Below, one piece after another: positions 23,598 through 31,547 of a DNA stretch of 40,950 nt; position 1 is the first letter of the stretch; every line of letters begins with the position of its first letter. Source of the stretch: an uncultured Synergistaceae bacterium (GTDB lineage: Bacteria > Synergistota > Synergistia > Synergistales > Aminiphilaceae); contig CALMLW010000288.1 of the NCBI GenBank assembly GCA_937868015.1, positions 1 to 40,950 on the forward strand. Reading direction: 5' to 3'. The position numbers were made by a program, and so were the translations under genes. Under the pieces are notes generated by a model. That model worked only from the letters and a program-made list of their open reading frames with translations. It was not told where the DNA came from and did no database searches.

Positions 23598-24674
23598 TCA
23601 TTCCAGGGCGCTCTGCTGAAGCCGGGCGGCCTGGTCGGCCATGGTAAGGGCCTGGATCATCTCATCCAGATCGCCCTCTAGCAGCAGGTCCAACTTGTGT
23701 AACGTGAGCCCTATGCGATGGTCGCTGACCCGGTTCTGGGGAAAGTTATAGGTCCGGATGCGTTCCGACCGATCCCCCGTGCCCACCTGACCCCGGCGCT
23801 CCGCCGCCTGCTGGTTCTGTTGCTTCTGAAGCTCCAGATCGTAAAGCCGGGCCCGCAGGAGCTTCATGGCTTTTACTCGGTTTTTAAGCTGGGATCGCTC
23901 GTCCTGGCAGGTCACCACCAACCCCGTGGGCTCGTGGGTGATTCGCACGGCGGAGTCGGTCATGTTGACATACTGCCCTCCGGCCCCGCTGGCCCGGTAG
24001 GTATCTATTTTCAGGTCTTCGTTACGCACCTCCACCTCCACGTCGTCTACCTCAGGGAGCACCGCCACGGTGGCGGTGGAGGTGTGAATGCGTCCCGAGG
24101 CTTCGGTAACGGGAACCCGCTGAACTCGGTGCACCCCGCTCTCAAACTTGAGCTTGCTGTACGCCCCCAGGCCATCCATGCGAAAGATCGCTTCTTTCAT
24201 TCCGCCGATGCCCGTTTCGCTGAGCGTCATTACTTCCACCCTCCACCCCTGCCGTTCGGCAAAGCGGGTGTACATGCGGAACAAATCTCCGGCAAAGAGG
24301 GCCGCCTCGTCTCCCCCCGCCCCTCCTCGAATCTCCATGATGACGCTTTTTTCGTCGTTGGGGTCGCGGGGCAACAGGAGGCGCCGGAGCAGGTCCTCGT
24401 CCTGGATCAGAGCTTCTTCCAGCTCCTCGACATCCGACCGAGCCAGCTCTTCCATCTCCTCGTCCCCACAGGACGCCAACTGGCGGGACTCGGCGAGCCT
24501 CTTCTGGCGCCTTTGGTAGTCCCGAAAGGCATGAACCACCTCCTGGAGGTCGGAGTGCTTTTTTGCCAGTTGCTGCAACTCCTGGGGCGAAGCCTCCGCA
24601 GCGGAATCCGCCATGCGACGCTCCAAATCCTCGTAGAGAGCCACAATCTCTTCAAGTTTTTTTGTTATCTCCAT
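23598..24674 (-). CDS. prfA: Peptide chain release factor 1
   Basis: RF1 (358 residues) reads UAA and UAG. The codon-recognition tripeptide PVT is present in [17 protein letters not shown], marking RF1 rather than RF2. The GGQ catalytic loop reads [10 protein letters not shown], with Tyr where His is usual. A coiled-coil N-terminal domain covers residues 1-100. An in-frame extension upstream is rejected: the ATG at 24674 overlaps the DUF1385 stop (TGATG) and matches the usual RF1 N-terminus. Its Gln is the expected target of the adjacent PrmC. Confidence 0.97.
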   Translation of the reverse strand: MEITKKLEEIVALYEDLERRMADSAAEASPQELQQLAKKHSDLQEVVHAFRDYQRRQKRLAESRQLASCGDEEMEELARSDVEELEEALIQDEDLLRRLLLPRDPNDEKSVIMEIRGGAGGDEAALFAGDLFRMYTRFAERQGWRVEVMTLSETGIGGMKEAIFRMDGLGAYSKLKFESGVHRVQRVPVTEASGRIHTSTATVAVLPEVDDVEVEVRNEDLKIDTYRASGAGGQYVNMTDSAVRITHEPTGLVVTCQDERSQLKNRVKAMKLLRARLYDLELQKQQNQQAAERRGQVGTGDRSERIRTYNFPQNRVSDHRIGLTLHKLDLLLEGDLDEMIQALTMADQAARLQQSALE

Positions 24675-25627
24675 CAGCGCTCTTCCCCTCCCGGCGGCGC
24701 CTCTCGCCCCGAGTCCTCCGAGGGAGGCTCTTCCAGAGCCGCCTGGAGTGACGCGATGCCCACCGCCAACTGGTCCCGATTCGGTTCTCGTGTGGTGAGA
24801 TACTGCAACGACAGGGCGGGCCCCATAACCAGGGACCCTACGCGGGGAGAACGACAACTCCACCGGATAAACTCATACGATAGGCCGATAACCAGGGGAA
24901 GGAGCACCACCCGGGAGGACAAGCGCCACCACAGGGGGCCATTTCCCGCCAAGGCAAAGACCACGATGCTCACCACCACCACCACCAATAGGAATGACGT
25001 GCCGCACCGGGGGTGAATTCGGGAGAACTTCTCCACGGAGTCCGGCGTCAGCGGCGCGTCGTTCTCGTAGGCGTTGATGGTCTTGTGCTCCGCCCCGTGG
25101 TAGGCGAATACCGTCCGGATGTCCCCCCACAGGCCAATGACCGCCAGATACCCGATAAATACCAGGGCCCGTAGCACCCCTTCCACCACGTGACGCACCA
25201 CAAGCGAAGGTCCCGTCCAGGGAGTCAGGAGATCCGCCCCCCACATGGGAAGGAGGAGGAAGAGTCCCACCACCCCTCCCAGAGCCACCAAAGCGGAGAG
25301 AGCCAGGTCTTTTCCCGTTAGTTTCTCCTCTTCTCCCAGGGCGATCTCCGCCGAGCGGGAGAGGGCTTTCATTCCGGTGGAAAGCATTTCTCCCATCACC
25401 GCCAGCCCCCGGCAGACGGGCCATTTCCACACTCCTCGGGCCGCCCAGGGGGCCAGCCCCCAAGAGGTATGCCAGATGTCTCCCTCCGGACGGCGCACCG
25501 CCAACCCCCATCGCCGGGGACCGCGCATCAGCACCCCCTCGATCACCGCTTGACCTCCCACGGGGATCTTTTCCACCCCCAGAGAAAAAAGGCCCCAGAA
25601 AAACGTCGTCAGATCAATCCACCGCAT
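24674..25627 (-). CDS. DUF1385 family integral membrane protein
   Basis: A 317-residue DUF1385 protein of unknown function. The hallmark segments are [18 protein letters not shown] near the N-terminus, [15 protein letters not shown] in the centre and HPRCGTSF shortly after; the last two His/Cys-rich segments suggest a metal or active site. Several hydrophobic segments flank them. It is commonly found beside rpmE, prfA and prmC, as here. The ATG at 25627 starts inside the end of thyX (14-base overlap); a GTG just before the VGGQ segment is an alternative start. The Glu/Pro-rich C-terminal tail is variable. Confidence 0.88.
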   Translation of the reverse strand: MRWIDLTTFFWGLFSLGVEKIPVGGQAVIEGVLMRGPRRWGLAVRRPEGDIWHTSWGLAPWAARGVWKWPVCRGLAVMGEMLSTGMKALSRSAEIALGEEEKLTGKDLALSALVALGGVVGLFLLLPMWGADLLTPWTGPSLVVRHVVEGVLRALVFIGYLAVIGLWGDIRTVFAYHGAEHKTINAYENDAPLTPDSVEKFSRIHPRCGTSFLLVVVVVSIVVFALAGNGPLWWRLSSRVVLLPLVIGLSYEFIRWSCRSPRVGSLVMGPALSLQYLTTREPNRDQLAVGIASLQAALEEPPSEDSGREAPPGGEER

Positions 25628-26318
25628 GGGCCAGCACATCCTCCGTATCCACAAAAGGCCTACCGCAGGGGCGATCTTCGCCGCAAGCCCCTGTCTCCAC
25701 ACAGCCGGGGCCCGCCACGGCAAAGAGGCCCGGCGCCACCTCCCGTACCAGCCTCAACATCTCCCGAGCCAGGTCCCGAATCTCCCATTGGGCCCGGCGG
25801 CAGAGGCGCAGCCGGAAGAAATGGAGTAGCTCTCGGGCGTTCATGGTAACCATCATGCGGGTTTCTCCCCCGTGGGGCAGAACATACCGGGCATCCTCCC
25901 GGGGAATGCCCAGGGCGCCGAGGCGGCCGTAGGCCAGAAGGGTTTGGGCAACGGCCTCTTCAAAGACCTCTCGGGCCCGGGGGTGCTCCCTTATACTTCG
26001 AGGCATCACCACTCCGGCCTTCTCCTGGGAGACATAGCGCTGGCTCTGCTGCGAGTAGCTCGCCAGCCGATGCCGCACCAACTGATGGGAGCACACCCGG
26101 CTTATGCCGTCCACCGCAAAGGAGAAAGACGCATGCTCGAAGGTGGAAAGATGGCCGCTACGGCGGAGCTTCTCCAGGAAAGGTCGAACGCGCCCTTCGT
26201 CAAGGAAAACTTCCGCCAGATCCCGGGCGGAAGCAGGACTATAGCAAAGGCGAGCCGCCGCCGCCACCAAACGGTCCGGATCCGGGGAGCAAGAGAGGAG
26301 CGACACCTGACACCCCAC
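25614..26318 (-). CDS. thyX: Flavin-dependent thymidylate synthase
   Basis: A 234-residue ThyX that makes dTMP from dUMP with FAD, NADPH and methylene-tetrahydrofolate. The ThyX signature is clear: VRHRLASYSQQSQRYV (RHR-x7-S form). Supporting segments are EHASFSFAVDGISRVCSHQ near the N-terminal third and MTMNARELLHFFRLRLCRRAQWEIR. The start is GTG with AAAGGAGG upstream. It sits between rpmE and DUF1385, an unusual guest in the otherwise common rpmE-DUF1385-prfA-prmC order. Confidence 0.95.
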   Translation of the reverse strand: MGCQVSLLSCSPDPDRLVAAAARLCYSPASARDLAEVFLDEGRVRPFLEKLRRSGHLSTFEHASFSFAVDGISRVCSHQLVRHRLASYSQQSQRYVSQEKAGVVMPRSIREHPRAREVFEEAVAQTLLAYGRLGALGIPREDARYVLPHGGETRMMVTMNARELLHFFRLRLCRRAQWEIRDLAREMLRLVREVAPGLFAVAGPGCVETGACGEDRPCGRPFVDTEDVLAHAVD

Positions 26319-26403
26319 GACACCCTCCTTTCTCGCAACCTCCCATCGGAGGACACGACAACAGAGGGGGAGCGTCGGCCCCCCCTCAACCCTGCACGGA
26401 AAG

Positions 26404-26631
26404 CTACTGCTGCTGCGCCTGTTGCTGACTGAAGGCGGCGTATTTCTTCTGGAACTTCTCCACGCGCCCCGCCTGTACCATCTTGCCCTTCTTACCCGTG
26501 TAGAAGGGATGGCACGCAGAGCAAACGCTTACCCGCATCTCGCCCTTATGGGTGGAAGAGGTCTCGAAGGCGTTGCCGCAGGCGCACTTCACCGCACACA
26601 CACCATACTTAGGATGGATATCTTTCTTCAT
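26404..26631 (-). CDS. rpmE: 50S ribosomal protein L31, zinc-binding type
   Basis: A 75-residue L31 beginning [10 protein letters not shown]. The zinc-binding form is shown by the cysteines in VKCACGN and [14 protein letters not shown] Gln-rich tail (QQQAQQQ) is unusual. The ATG has GGAGGT eight bases upstream; an apparent longer reading frame upstream lies between promoter and ATG and is rejected. It is first of the rpmE-thyX-DUF1385-prfA-prmC-trxB run. Zinc-type L31 genes are often controlled by Zur, but no Zur box was recognised here. Confidence 0.96.
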   Translation of the reverse strand: MKKDIHPKYGVCAVKCACGNAFETSSTHKGEMRVSVCSACHPFYTGKKGKMVQAGRVEKFQKKYAAFSQQQAQQQ

Positions 26632-26678
26632 TTTTTTGCACCTCCATGGGAATGGCCCAAGCAAAAAGCACAAAGGGA

Positions 26679-26707
26679 ATAGTATCGGCTCCAGCCAAAG
26701 ACGTCAA
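26679..26707 (-). promoter_or_regulatory. Promoter for rpmE operon
   Basis: On the minus strand TTGACG (complement of 26702-26707) and TACTAT (complement of 26679-26684) have a 17-base spacer. They are placed about 50 bases upstream of the rpmE ATG. This is one of the best sigma-70-like matches in the window. Confidence 0.75.
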
Positions 26708-26869
26708 GGGCTTTCTGGCAGACCGGCAAAGATTTTTCCCTCCCCCCTCTTTCCCGAGGCGTTTTTCGCCGGGGGAGAGGCGTAGATCAAAAAGGCGAGC
26801 CCGTAGCAATCCAAAGGCATGGACGACCGGCCGAAGGATTTTATCGGCCGGGTGTGCTACCATAGGGCC

Positions 26870-26891
26870 GTGGGGGGAATAAATCCCCCCG
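26870..26891 (+). promoter_or_regulatory. Leader hairpin before deoxynucleoside kinase
   Basis: Bases 26871-26878 and 26884-26890 form a seven-pair GC-rich stem with an ATAAA loop, about 29 bases upstream of the GTG start. There is no T tract. It could affect translation or message stability. Confidence 0.35.
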
Positions 26892-26919
26892 CAGGTTGAC
26901 TAAAAACGAGGTGAGACGT

Positions 26920-27558
26920 GTGGGACAGGTACAAGTCATCGTGGAAGGCATCACCGCCAGCGGGAAAACCACCGTGGTAAAGCTCCTCACGGAACGTCTG
27001 GGGCTCCAGCAGATCGGCGAGGAGTTCCGGACGCAGTACGCCCTGCTAGAACGCTACGGGCGCGACCAGCGCTGGTCATTCCCCATGCAGCTCAATTTTC
27101 TCACCACCCGCTTTGCCCAATATCTCATGGCCTCGGAATCCCATGACTTTATCCTCGATCGTAGCATTTTTGGAGACATGAACTACGCCGATACCTACCA
27201 CAAACTCCGCTACTTCTCCGAAGGGCAGTATCAGATGTACGTCCAACTCTTCGAATTTCTTTCGAGCTACCTGGTTATGCCTCGGGTATTTATCTGGACC
27301 ACCTGCTCCTTCGGCACCATGATGAAGCGCATGGGGAAGGCCCCCGGTGCCTCGGAAGAACCCTCTGGAGAGGAATTCCTAGAGGAGCTCCACTCAGTCT
27401 ATTCCCGGTTCATCGCCAACCTTCCCCGGAATAAACGAATGCGGTCCTACATGGTGCTGGATACGGACACCCGGGACCTCGTTCACGACAACGTTGCCCG
27501 AGACCAGCTCGTGGAAGAAGTCCGTCGGTTCATCGCCCCGGAGGGGGAAAATCGCTAA
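26920..27558 (+). CDS. Deoxynucleoside kinase family protein
   Basis: A 212-residue P-loop kinase of the deoxyguanosine/deoxyadenosine kinase family, which phosphorylates deoxynucleosides for salvage. The P-loop is VEGITASGKTT, the family DRS motif is present in FILDRSIFGDMNY, and a lid-like basic segment contains MMKRMGK. GTG at 26920 is chosen because GAGGTGA (26908-26914) gives good spacing and the P-loop is then at the expected distance; a TTG at 26896 is the other option. With thyX it gives the window two dNTP-supply genes. The base specificity is not assignable. Confidence 0.88.
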   Translation: MGQVQVIVEGITASGKTTVVKLLTERLGLQQIGEEFRTQYALLERYGRDQRWSFPMQLNFLTTRFAQYLMASESHDFILDRSIFGDMNYADTYHKLRYFSEGQYQMYVQLFEFLSSYLVMPRVFIWTTCSFGTMMKRMGKAPGASEEPSGEEFLEELHSVYSRFIANLPRNKRMRSYMVLDTDTRDLVHDNVARDQLVEEVRRFIAPEGENR

Positions 27559-27718
27559 ATTCCCCTACCCAAAGCCTCCGTCGGGACGGTCCCGGCACCC
27601 CTGGATCGACGCCTTTCTAACACCCCCGCAAAGCCCATGCTCTTCCCTATCGAAAGGCACCCCTCGGGGCGCCGACGGCTTATCTAAAGGGTCCGCACCG
27701 CCGAAACTGACGAAGAGG

Positions 27719-27752
27719 CCGGGGTTTTCTTTCGGGGAACCCCGGTGCTTTT
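27719..27752 (+). terminator. Terminator-like hairpin after deoxynucleoside kinase
   Basis: CCGGGGTT (27719-27726) pairs with AACCCCGG (27738-27745), followed by TGCTTTT. It lies about 160 bases after the kinase stop and shortly before the next plus-strand gene, so that gene may rely on read-through or on its own promoter. The rest of the 27559-27718 gap shows nothing recognisable. Confidence 0.6.
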
Positions 27753-27777
27753 ACCCTGCGGAAAGGGGGCCTTTCCC

Positions 27778-28302
27778 ATGCGCGTTGACCCTAAAAACAT
27801 TCCCGTAGATCCGACGACCTGGCGCCCCATCGTGCCCAAGGAACCGGAAGACGTCACGCCGGAAACGCTCCGTCAGGCCTGGGAAAAGACCCAAGGGGCC
27901 GTCGCCCACGAGCGGGACCAAATTCTGGAGCGCCACGAGAGGATCGTCCAGGCCTCCCAGGAGCGCCAGCGAAAGGAACGCCAGAAAAAATTACTAGATC
28001 TGGAGAAAAAAGACCAGGCCGAGAGACGGCACGACCGTTTTGAGACCCTGGCTCAGGAGCAGCAGCTCTCCCGAGAAGCCCAGGACCGCCGGGGGGAGCG
28101 CCGGAGGGCCGAGGAAGACGCGGCCCTTCAAGAGTCGACCCCCCATCGCCCCTCCCTGATCACCCCCGGGAGGGAGGGGGAATCCGTCGAAGGAGACCAA
28201 CGGCGACGGCGGGCCCACCAAGAGGCCCGGGACGCAGCGGCGAAGGAAAGAGATCTTCCCGAGACCCCTCCGCGCAAGGGCCACCGCTTCTGGACCTTTT
28301 GA
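27778..28302 (+). CDS. Hypothetical charged coiled-coil protein
   Basis: A 174-residue protein I do not recognise. The first ~30 residues are Pro-rich (VDPKNIPVDPTTWRPIVPKE). Residues 35-110 are an uninterrupted Arg/Lys/Glu/Gln-rich helix of coiled-coil type (repeats of RQRKERQKK and LEKKDQAERR). The remainder is low-complexity, and it ends GHRFWTF, an aromatic tail that may be a docking motif. It has no signal peptide or membrane segment. Codon use is like its neighbours and the frame is open throughout, which supports a real gene. The ATG is preceded only by a weak GGGGG; an in-frame GTG at 27745 is the alternative. Confidence 0.6.
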   Translation: MRVDPKNIPVDPTTWRPIVPKEPEDVTPETLRQAWEKTQGAVAHERDQILERHERIVQASQERQRKERQKKLLDLEKKDQAERRHDRFETLAQEQQLSREAQDRRGERRRAEEDAALQESTPHRPSLITPGREGESVEGDQRRRRAHQEARDAAAKERDLPETPPRKGHRFWTF

Positions 28303-28477
28303 CCTGGGGCGGGGCCCCTATTTCTGCGACAAATCAGCGTATGGCGAAATCGAATGGTCGAAAGCTTTTGAACCGTCGCCGAATCTAAACCCTTATCGGG
28401 CTTTAGCGCCGCCCCCCATGGGCCCCTTCTGCGGCCTACTCCGCCCCGGGAGGACCTCCGGCAGGTTATACCACGAC
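28303..28477. other. Gap between convergent genes
   Basis: No gene, RNA or repeat is recognised between the coiled-coil gene and the TAXI-gene terminator. It has an AT-richer patch around 28320-28400. Confidence 0.3.
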
Positions 28478-28505
28478 GAAGGCCCCGGAGATCTCCGGGG
28501 CCTTC
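28478..28505. terminator. Strong hairpin between convergent genes
   Basis: GAAGGCCCCGGA (28478-28489) is perfectly complementary to 28494-28505, with a four-base GATC loop. It lies about 30 bases beyond the TAXI-protein stop and serves both directions. There is no T tract on either side, so termination strength is uncertain. Confidence 0.6.
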
Positions 28506-28537
28506 GCTTGGGCTCTCCGCTGGCCTATACGGGTAAC

Positions 28538-29500
28538 CTACTTAATTTCGGGGATGGCCATGCCCTTTTCGGCGTAGTACTTCGCCGCCCCGGGGTGGAG
28601 GGGGACGGAAAGGCCCTGCAGGGCGGTCTCCAGGGTGATGAGCTTGGCCTTGGCATGGACCTTATCCAGCTCCCGTACGTTCTCCCAGAACGCCTTAGTG
28701 AAGTTATACACGAGCTCCTCCGAGAGGTCTTCCCGGCAGATGAGCATGGCCATGACCTGGGGGGTCACCGTATCGTGGTCCACGCCGGAATAGGTGTTGG
28801 CGGGGATCACGCCCTTGGCGAAGAAGGGATACTTGGCGATCAGCTGATCCAGGAAGGCTTCGTCAAAGTTCACCAGGTCGATCTTGGCGGTGGTGGCCAG
28901 GTCCATGATGGACGCCACGGGGTACCCTCCCACCACGAAACCCGCATCCAGCTGCCCGTCCTTGAAGCGAGCGGTGGTATTGGCAAAGTCGAGGAAGTCG
29001 GCCTTCACGCTGTCGTAGGTCAGGCCCGCCACATCGAAGATCGCCCGCACGTCCCCTTCCACTCCGGAACCCGGGGCCCCGGCGGAAAGGCGCTTGCCTT
29101 TGATGTCTCCGAAGGCCTTTATGCCCGCGTCCTGGATGGAAATGAGGTGCACGTGCTCCGGATAGAGCACGGCCACGCCCCGTATGTTCGCATAGGGCTT
29201 GCCTTCAAACATGTTTTCGCCCTTCCATCCCCAGTAGGCGATGTCGTTCTGGGCGAAGGCCATTTCGATCTGGCCACTGCCAATGAGGTTGACGTTGGCC
29301 GCCGAAGCGTTGGCTGTCTCCGCCGTGACCTGCACGTCGGGCACGTGGCTGTTTATGATCTCCGCGATGCCGCCCCCCAGGGGATAGTAGGTCCCCGTGG
29401 TTCCGCCCGTGGCGATGGAGAAGAATTCCTTGGCTCCCGCCCCCGCCACCGTGCCCAACACCATAAGAACCACCAATACCGCGACTCCATAACGTTTCAT
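28538..29500 (-). CDS. TAXI-family TRAP transporter solute-binding protein
   Basis: A ~320-residue exported binding protein. It has a signal peptide (KRYGVAVLVVLMVLG core, cleavage near AGA/AGAK), then FSIATGGTTGTYYPLGGGIAEIIN, the TAXI hallmark, and later LSAGAPGSGVEGDVR and DAGFVVGGYPVASI. TAXI proteins deliver dicarboxylates, glutamate or similar solutes to a fused DctQM permease. No permease gene is in the window, so it is an orphan here. ATG at 29500 is preferred as the signal-peptide start; a GTG at 29506 has better spacing to AGGAGG. A strong promoter lies upstream. Confidence 0.93.
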   Translation of the reverse strand: MKRYGVAVLVVLMVLGTVAGAGAKEFFSIATGGTTGTYYPLGGGIAEIINSHVPDVQVTAETANASAANVNLIGSGQIEMAFAQNDIAYWGWKGENMFEGKPYANIRGVAVLYPEHVHLISIQDAGIKAFGDIKGKRLSAGAPGSGVEGDVRAIFDVAGLTYDSVKADFLDFANTTARFKDGQLDAGFVVGGYPVASIMDLATTAKIDLVNFDEAFLDQLIAKYPFFAKGVIPANTYSGVDHDTVTPQVMAMLICREDLSEELVYNFTKAFWENVRELDKVHAKAKLITLETALQGLSVPLHPGAAKYYAEKGMAIPEIK

Positions 29501-29589
29501 GAGCACAAACCCCTCCTTTGATGATATAGTCCCTTAGCTGACGCCTCTTCCCTCCGCCGCGCCGCTCCCCATGAGCCAGCGCCGCCTTT

Positions 29590-29618
29590 AGTATAATATG
29601 TCTCCGGCGCACAGGCAA
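29590..29618 (-). promoter_or_regulatory. Promoter for TAXI binding-protein gene
   Basis: On the minus strand TTGCCT (complement of 29613-29618) and TATACT (complement of 29590-29595) are separated by 17 bases. The start of the message would lie about 80 bases before the gene. Confidence 0.75.
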
Positions 29619-29718
29619 GGCGAAAGTGCTAAGACCAGATCTCTCGTCGTTCCAGAGGTTCTTCAGGTCGTCGAACTCCAAGAAACTTTAATACCCTTGA
29701 ACCCCCCGGAAGAATTGA

Positions 29719-30330
29719 TTAGGTTCTTATTATAATCTCTCCCCAGAGGGCCCATCCGGAGCCCCGTAGCTCAAAGAAGGCTTCGGGATCTCCGTCTTCT
29801 CGGCGCCACAGTAGGCAATCCCCCGGGGACAGAACAAAGGGCTCCCCTTCGAGAGAAGGTCCCCGCCCCCCCACCTCCCCCTGAGCGGCAAAGAGGATCC
29901 CCACGCTCTTTTTGCTTCGCAGAGTCCCTTCCTCGTCGAGGGAAACAAAGCGTAGCATCGCCTCACCTCGGGCCCGGTCCACCATCAAGTTGAAATCCCT
30001 ACAAGGAGATCCCAAGAGGATCCCTTCTGTGGGGACATCGCCGGGAAAGGATCCCACCCTCCCCCGAGGAGAAAGGCGCTCGGGCTCTTTTCCTTCCACC
30101 CGGAGCTCCAAATCCCCCCCGTCGAGGATCGCCAGCAGGCGGTCGTAGCCGGGAAAAATAGAGAAGGGGCCCGACGAGGCCACCGGGGCCGTACTAACGC
30201 GCCAGAGAATCCGCGAAGGTCCCTCCCATGACCCCCCCGGGGGATCCAGGGCGATCTCTTCCGTCACTCCCCCGCCGTTTTTCCAAGGCATTTTTCGGTA
30301 GTCTTCCGGATGGAGCTTCAACCAACGCAA
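29719..30330 (-). CDS. HutD/Ves family protein
   Basis: A 203-residue cupin-like HutD/Ves protein. The family N-terminus is clear: RKMPWKNGGGVTEEIALDP, followed by ILWRVSTAPVASSGPFSIFPGYDRLLAIL, the most conserved stretch. HutD proteins are linked to histidine use or cold response, but no biochemical activity is established and no hut gene is adjacent. The start is a TTG with AGGAGG six bases upstream; the long in-frame extension above it lies antisense-like within queA and is rejected. It begins 86 bases after queA. Confidence 0.85.
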   Translation of the reverse strand: MRWLKLHPEDYRKMPWKNGGGVTEEIALDPPGGSWEGPSRILWRVSTAPVASSGPFSIFPGYDRLLAILDGGDLELRVEGKEPERLSPRGRVGSFPGDVPTEGILLGSPCRDFNLMVDRARGEAMLRFVSLDEEGTLRSKKSVGILFAAQGEVGGRGPSLEGEPFVLSPGDCLLWRREDGDPEAFFELRGSGWALWGEIIIRT

Positions 30331-30416
30331 TTTTCTCCTCCTCCTCGGGTTATCTCTGGGCGTTTTATCAAAGAGATTCGTTTCGTTTGGAGAAAAAAGG
30401 GGTATGGGCCTCGATC

Positions 30417-31547
30417 CTAGGCGATAAACATGGCATCTCCGAAGGAAAAAAACCGGTACCGATCCTCCACGGCCTTCCGATAGGCCCCCATCACTCGATC
30501 GTATCCCGCGAAGGCGGAGACCAGCATGAGAAGGGTGCTCCGGGGGAGGTGAAAGTTGGTCACCAGGGCGTCCACCGCCCGAAATCGAAATCCCGGGGTG
30601 ATGAAAAGCCCCGTGTCCGCCGTCCCCGGCCGCAGGGTGCCATCGTCCGAGGCAAAGGTCTCCAGCGTCCTCACCACCGTGGTGCCCACCGCCACCACCC
30701 GCCCTCCCCGCGCCCGGGCGCGGGCCACGGCATCGGCGGTCCCCTCCGGCAGAAAGCAGCGTTCTTCGTGCATGACGTGGCGGCGGACATCGTCGCTTTC
30801 CACGGGGCGAAAGGTCCCCAACCCCACGTGAAGGGTGACGAAGGAGATCTCCACACCCCTTTCTTCCAGCCTCTCCAAGAGCCCTTCGGTGAAATGAAGC
30901 CCCGCTGTGGGGGCGGCGGCGGATCCCTCCTGCCGGGCGTACACGGTCTGGTATCGCCCCGGAGGGGCCTCCGTGGAACGGATGTACGGGGGAAGGGGGA
31001 CCCGGCCCTCCGCCGCCAGGACCTCTCGCACCGTCCCCGAGGTCAATTCGAAGCGCACCTCCCGCAGCCCTTCGCCCCGGCGCTCTCCCACCACGCCCCT
31101 TCCTCCTGGGATAATCACCTCCGCCCCAGGATTCAGGCGCCGCCCGGGACGCACCAAGGCCTCCCACAGGGTCTCTTCGGCGTCCAGGGGGCGTAGCAGG
31201 AGCAACTCCACCCGGGCCCCCGAGGGCTTGGCGCCCAGGAGCCGGGCGTGCCACACTCGGGTGTCGTTAAGGACCAGAAGGTCCCCGGGGCACAGCAAGG
31301 TGGGGAGGTCGGAAAAACGTCGGTGACCCAGCTCTCCTCCCTCCCGGGGGACCACCAGGAGTCGGGACGCATCCCGGGGCTCGGCGGGGTTCTGGGCGAT
31401 CAGCTCTTCCGGCAGGTCGTAGTCGTAGGACGCCGTGGCAAAGAGCTCCGCGTCACCGTCTGTCGCCGGAAGAGTTTCTCCCCGCCCCCGCCCTCTCTGG
31501 GCTTTAATAAGCGCTTCGAAGCTTGGTGCCTGGATAGTAGTGCCCAA
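30417..31547 (-). CDS. queA: tRNA preQ1(34) S-adenosylmethionine ribosyltransferase-isomerase
   Basis: QueA transfers and isomerises the ribosyl moiety of SAM onto preQ1 in tRNA to make epoxyqueuosine. Family segments are YDYDLPEELIAQNPAEPRD, LLVLNDTRV, GSAAAPTAGLHFT, TLHVGLGTFRPV and VAVGTTVVRTLE. The domain begins at about 31430, but no ATG, GTG or TTG occurs in frame from there up to 31547. The TTG at 31547 has GGAG seven bases upstream and adds about 30 residues not typical of QueA. It overlaps spoIID by 44 bases. A non-standard start (for example ATT at 31505) is the alternative. No tgt gene is in the window. Confidence 0.93.
   Translation of the reverse strand: MGTTIQAPSFEALIKAQRGRGRGETLPATDGDAELFATASYDYDLPEELIAQNPAEPRDASRLLVVPREGGELGHRRFSDLPTLLCPGDLLVLNDTRVWHARLLGAKPSGARVELLLLRPLDAEETLWEALVRPGRRLNPGAEVIIPGGRGVVGERRGEGLREVRFELTSGTVREVLAAEGRVPLPPYIRSTEAPPGRYQTVYARQEGSAAAPTAGLHFTEGLLERLEERGVEISFVTLHVGLGTFRPVESDDVRRHVMHEERCFLPEGTADAVARARARGGRVVAVGTTVVRTLETFASDDGTLRPGTADTGLFITPGFRFRAVDALVTNFHLPRSTLLMLVSAFAGYDRVMGAYRKAVEDRYRFFSFGDAMFIA

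Noticed and set aside
29600-29681. A minus-strand frame beginning EFDDLKNLWNDER, which resembles the start of several small regulatory proteins.
   Set aside because: It has no ribosome site, starts at TTG, contains the TAXI-gene promoter and runs into that gene out of frame. It is a possible relic at most.
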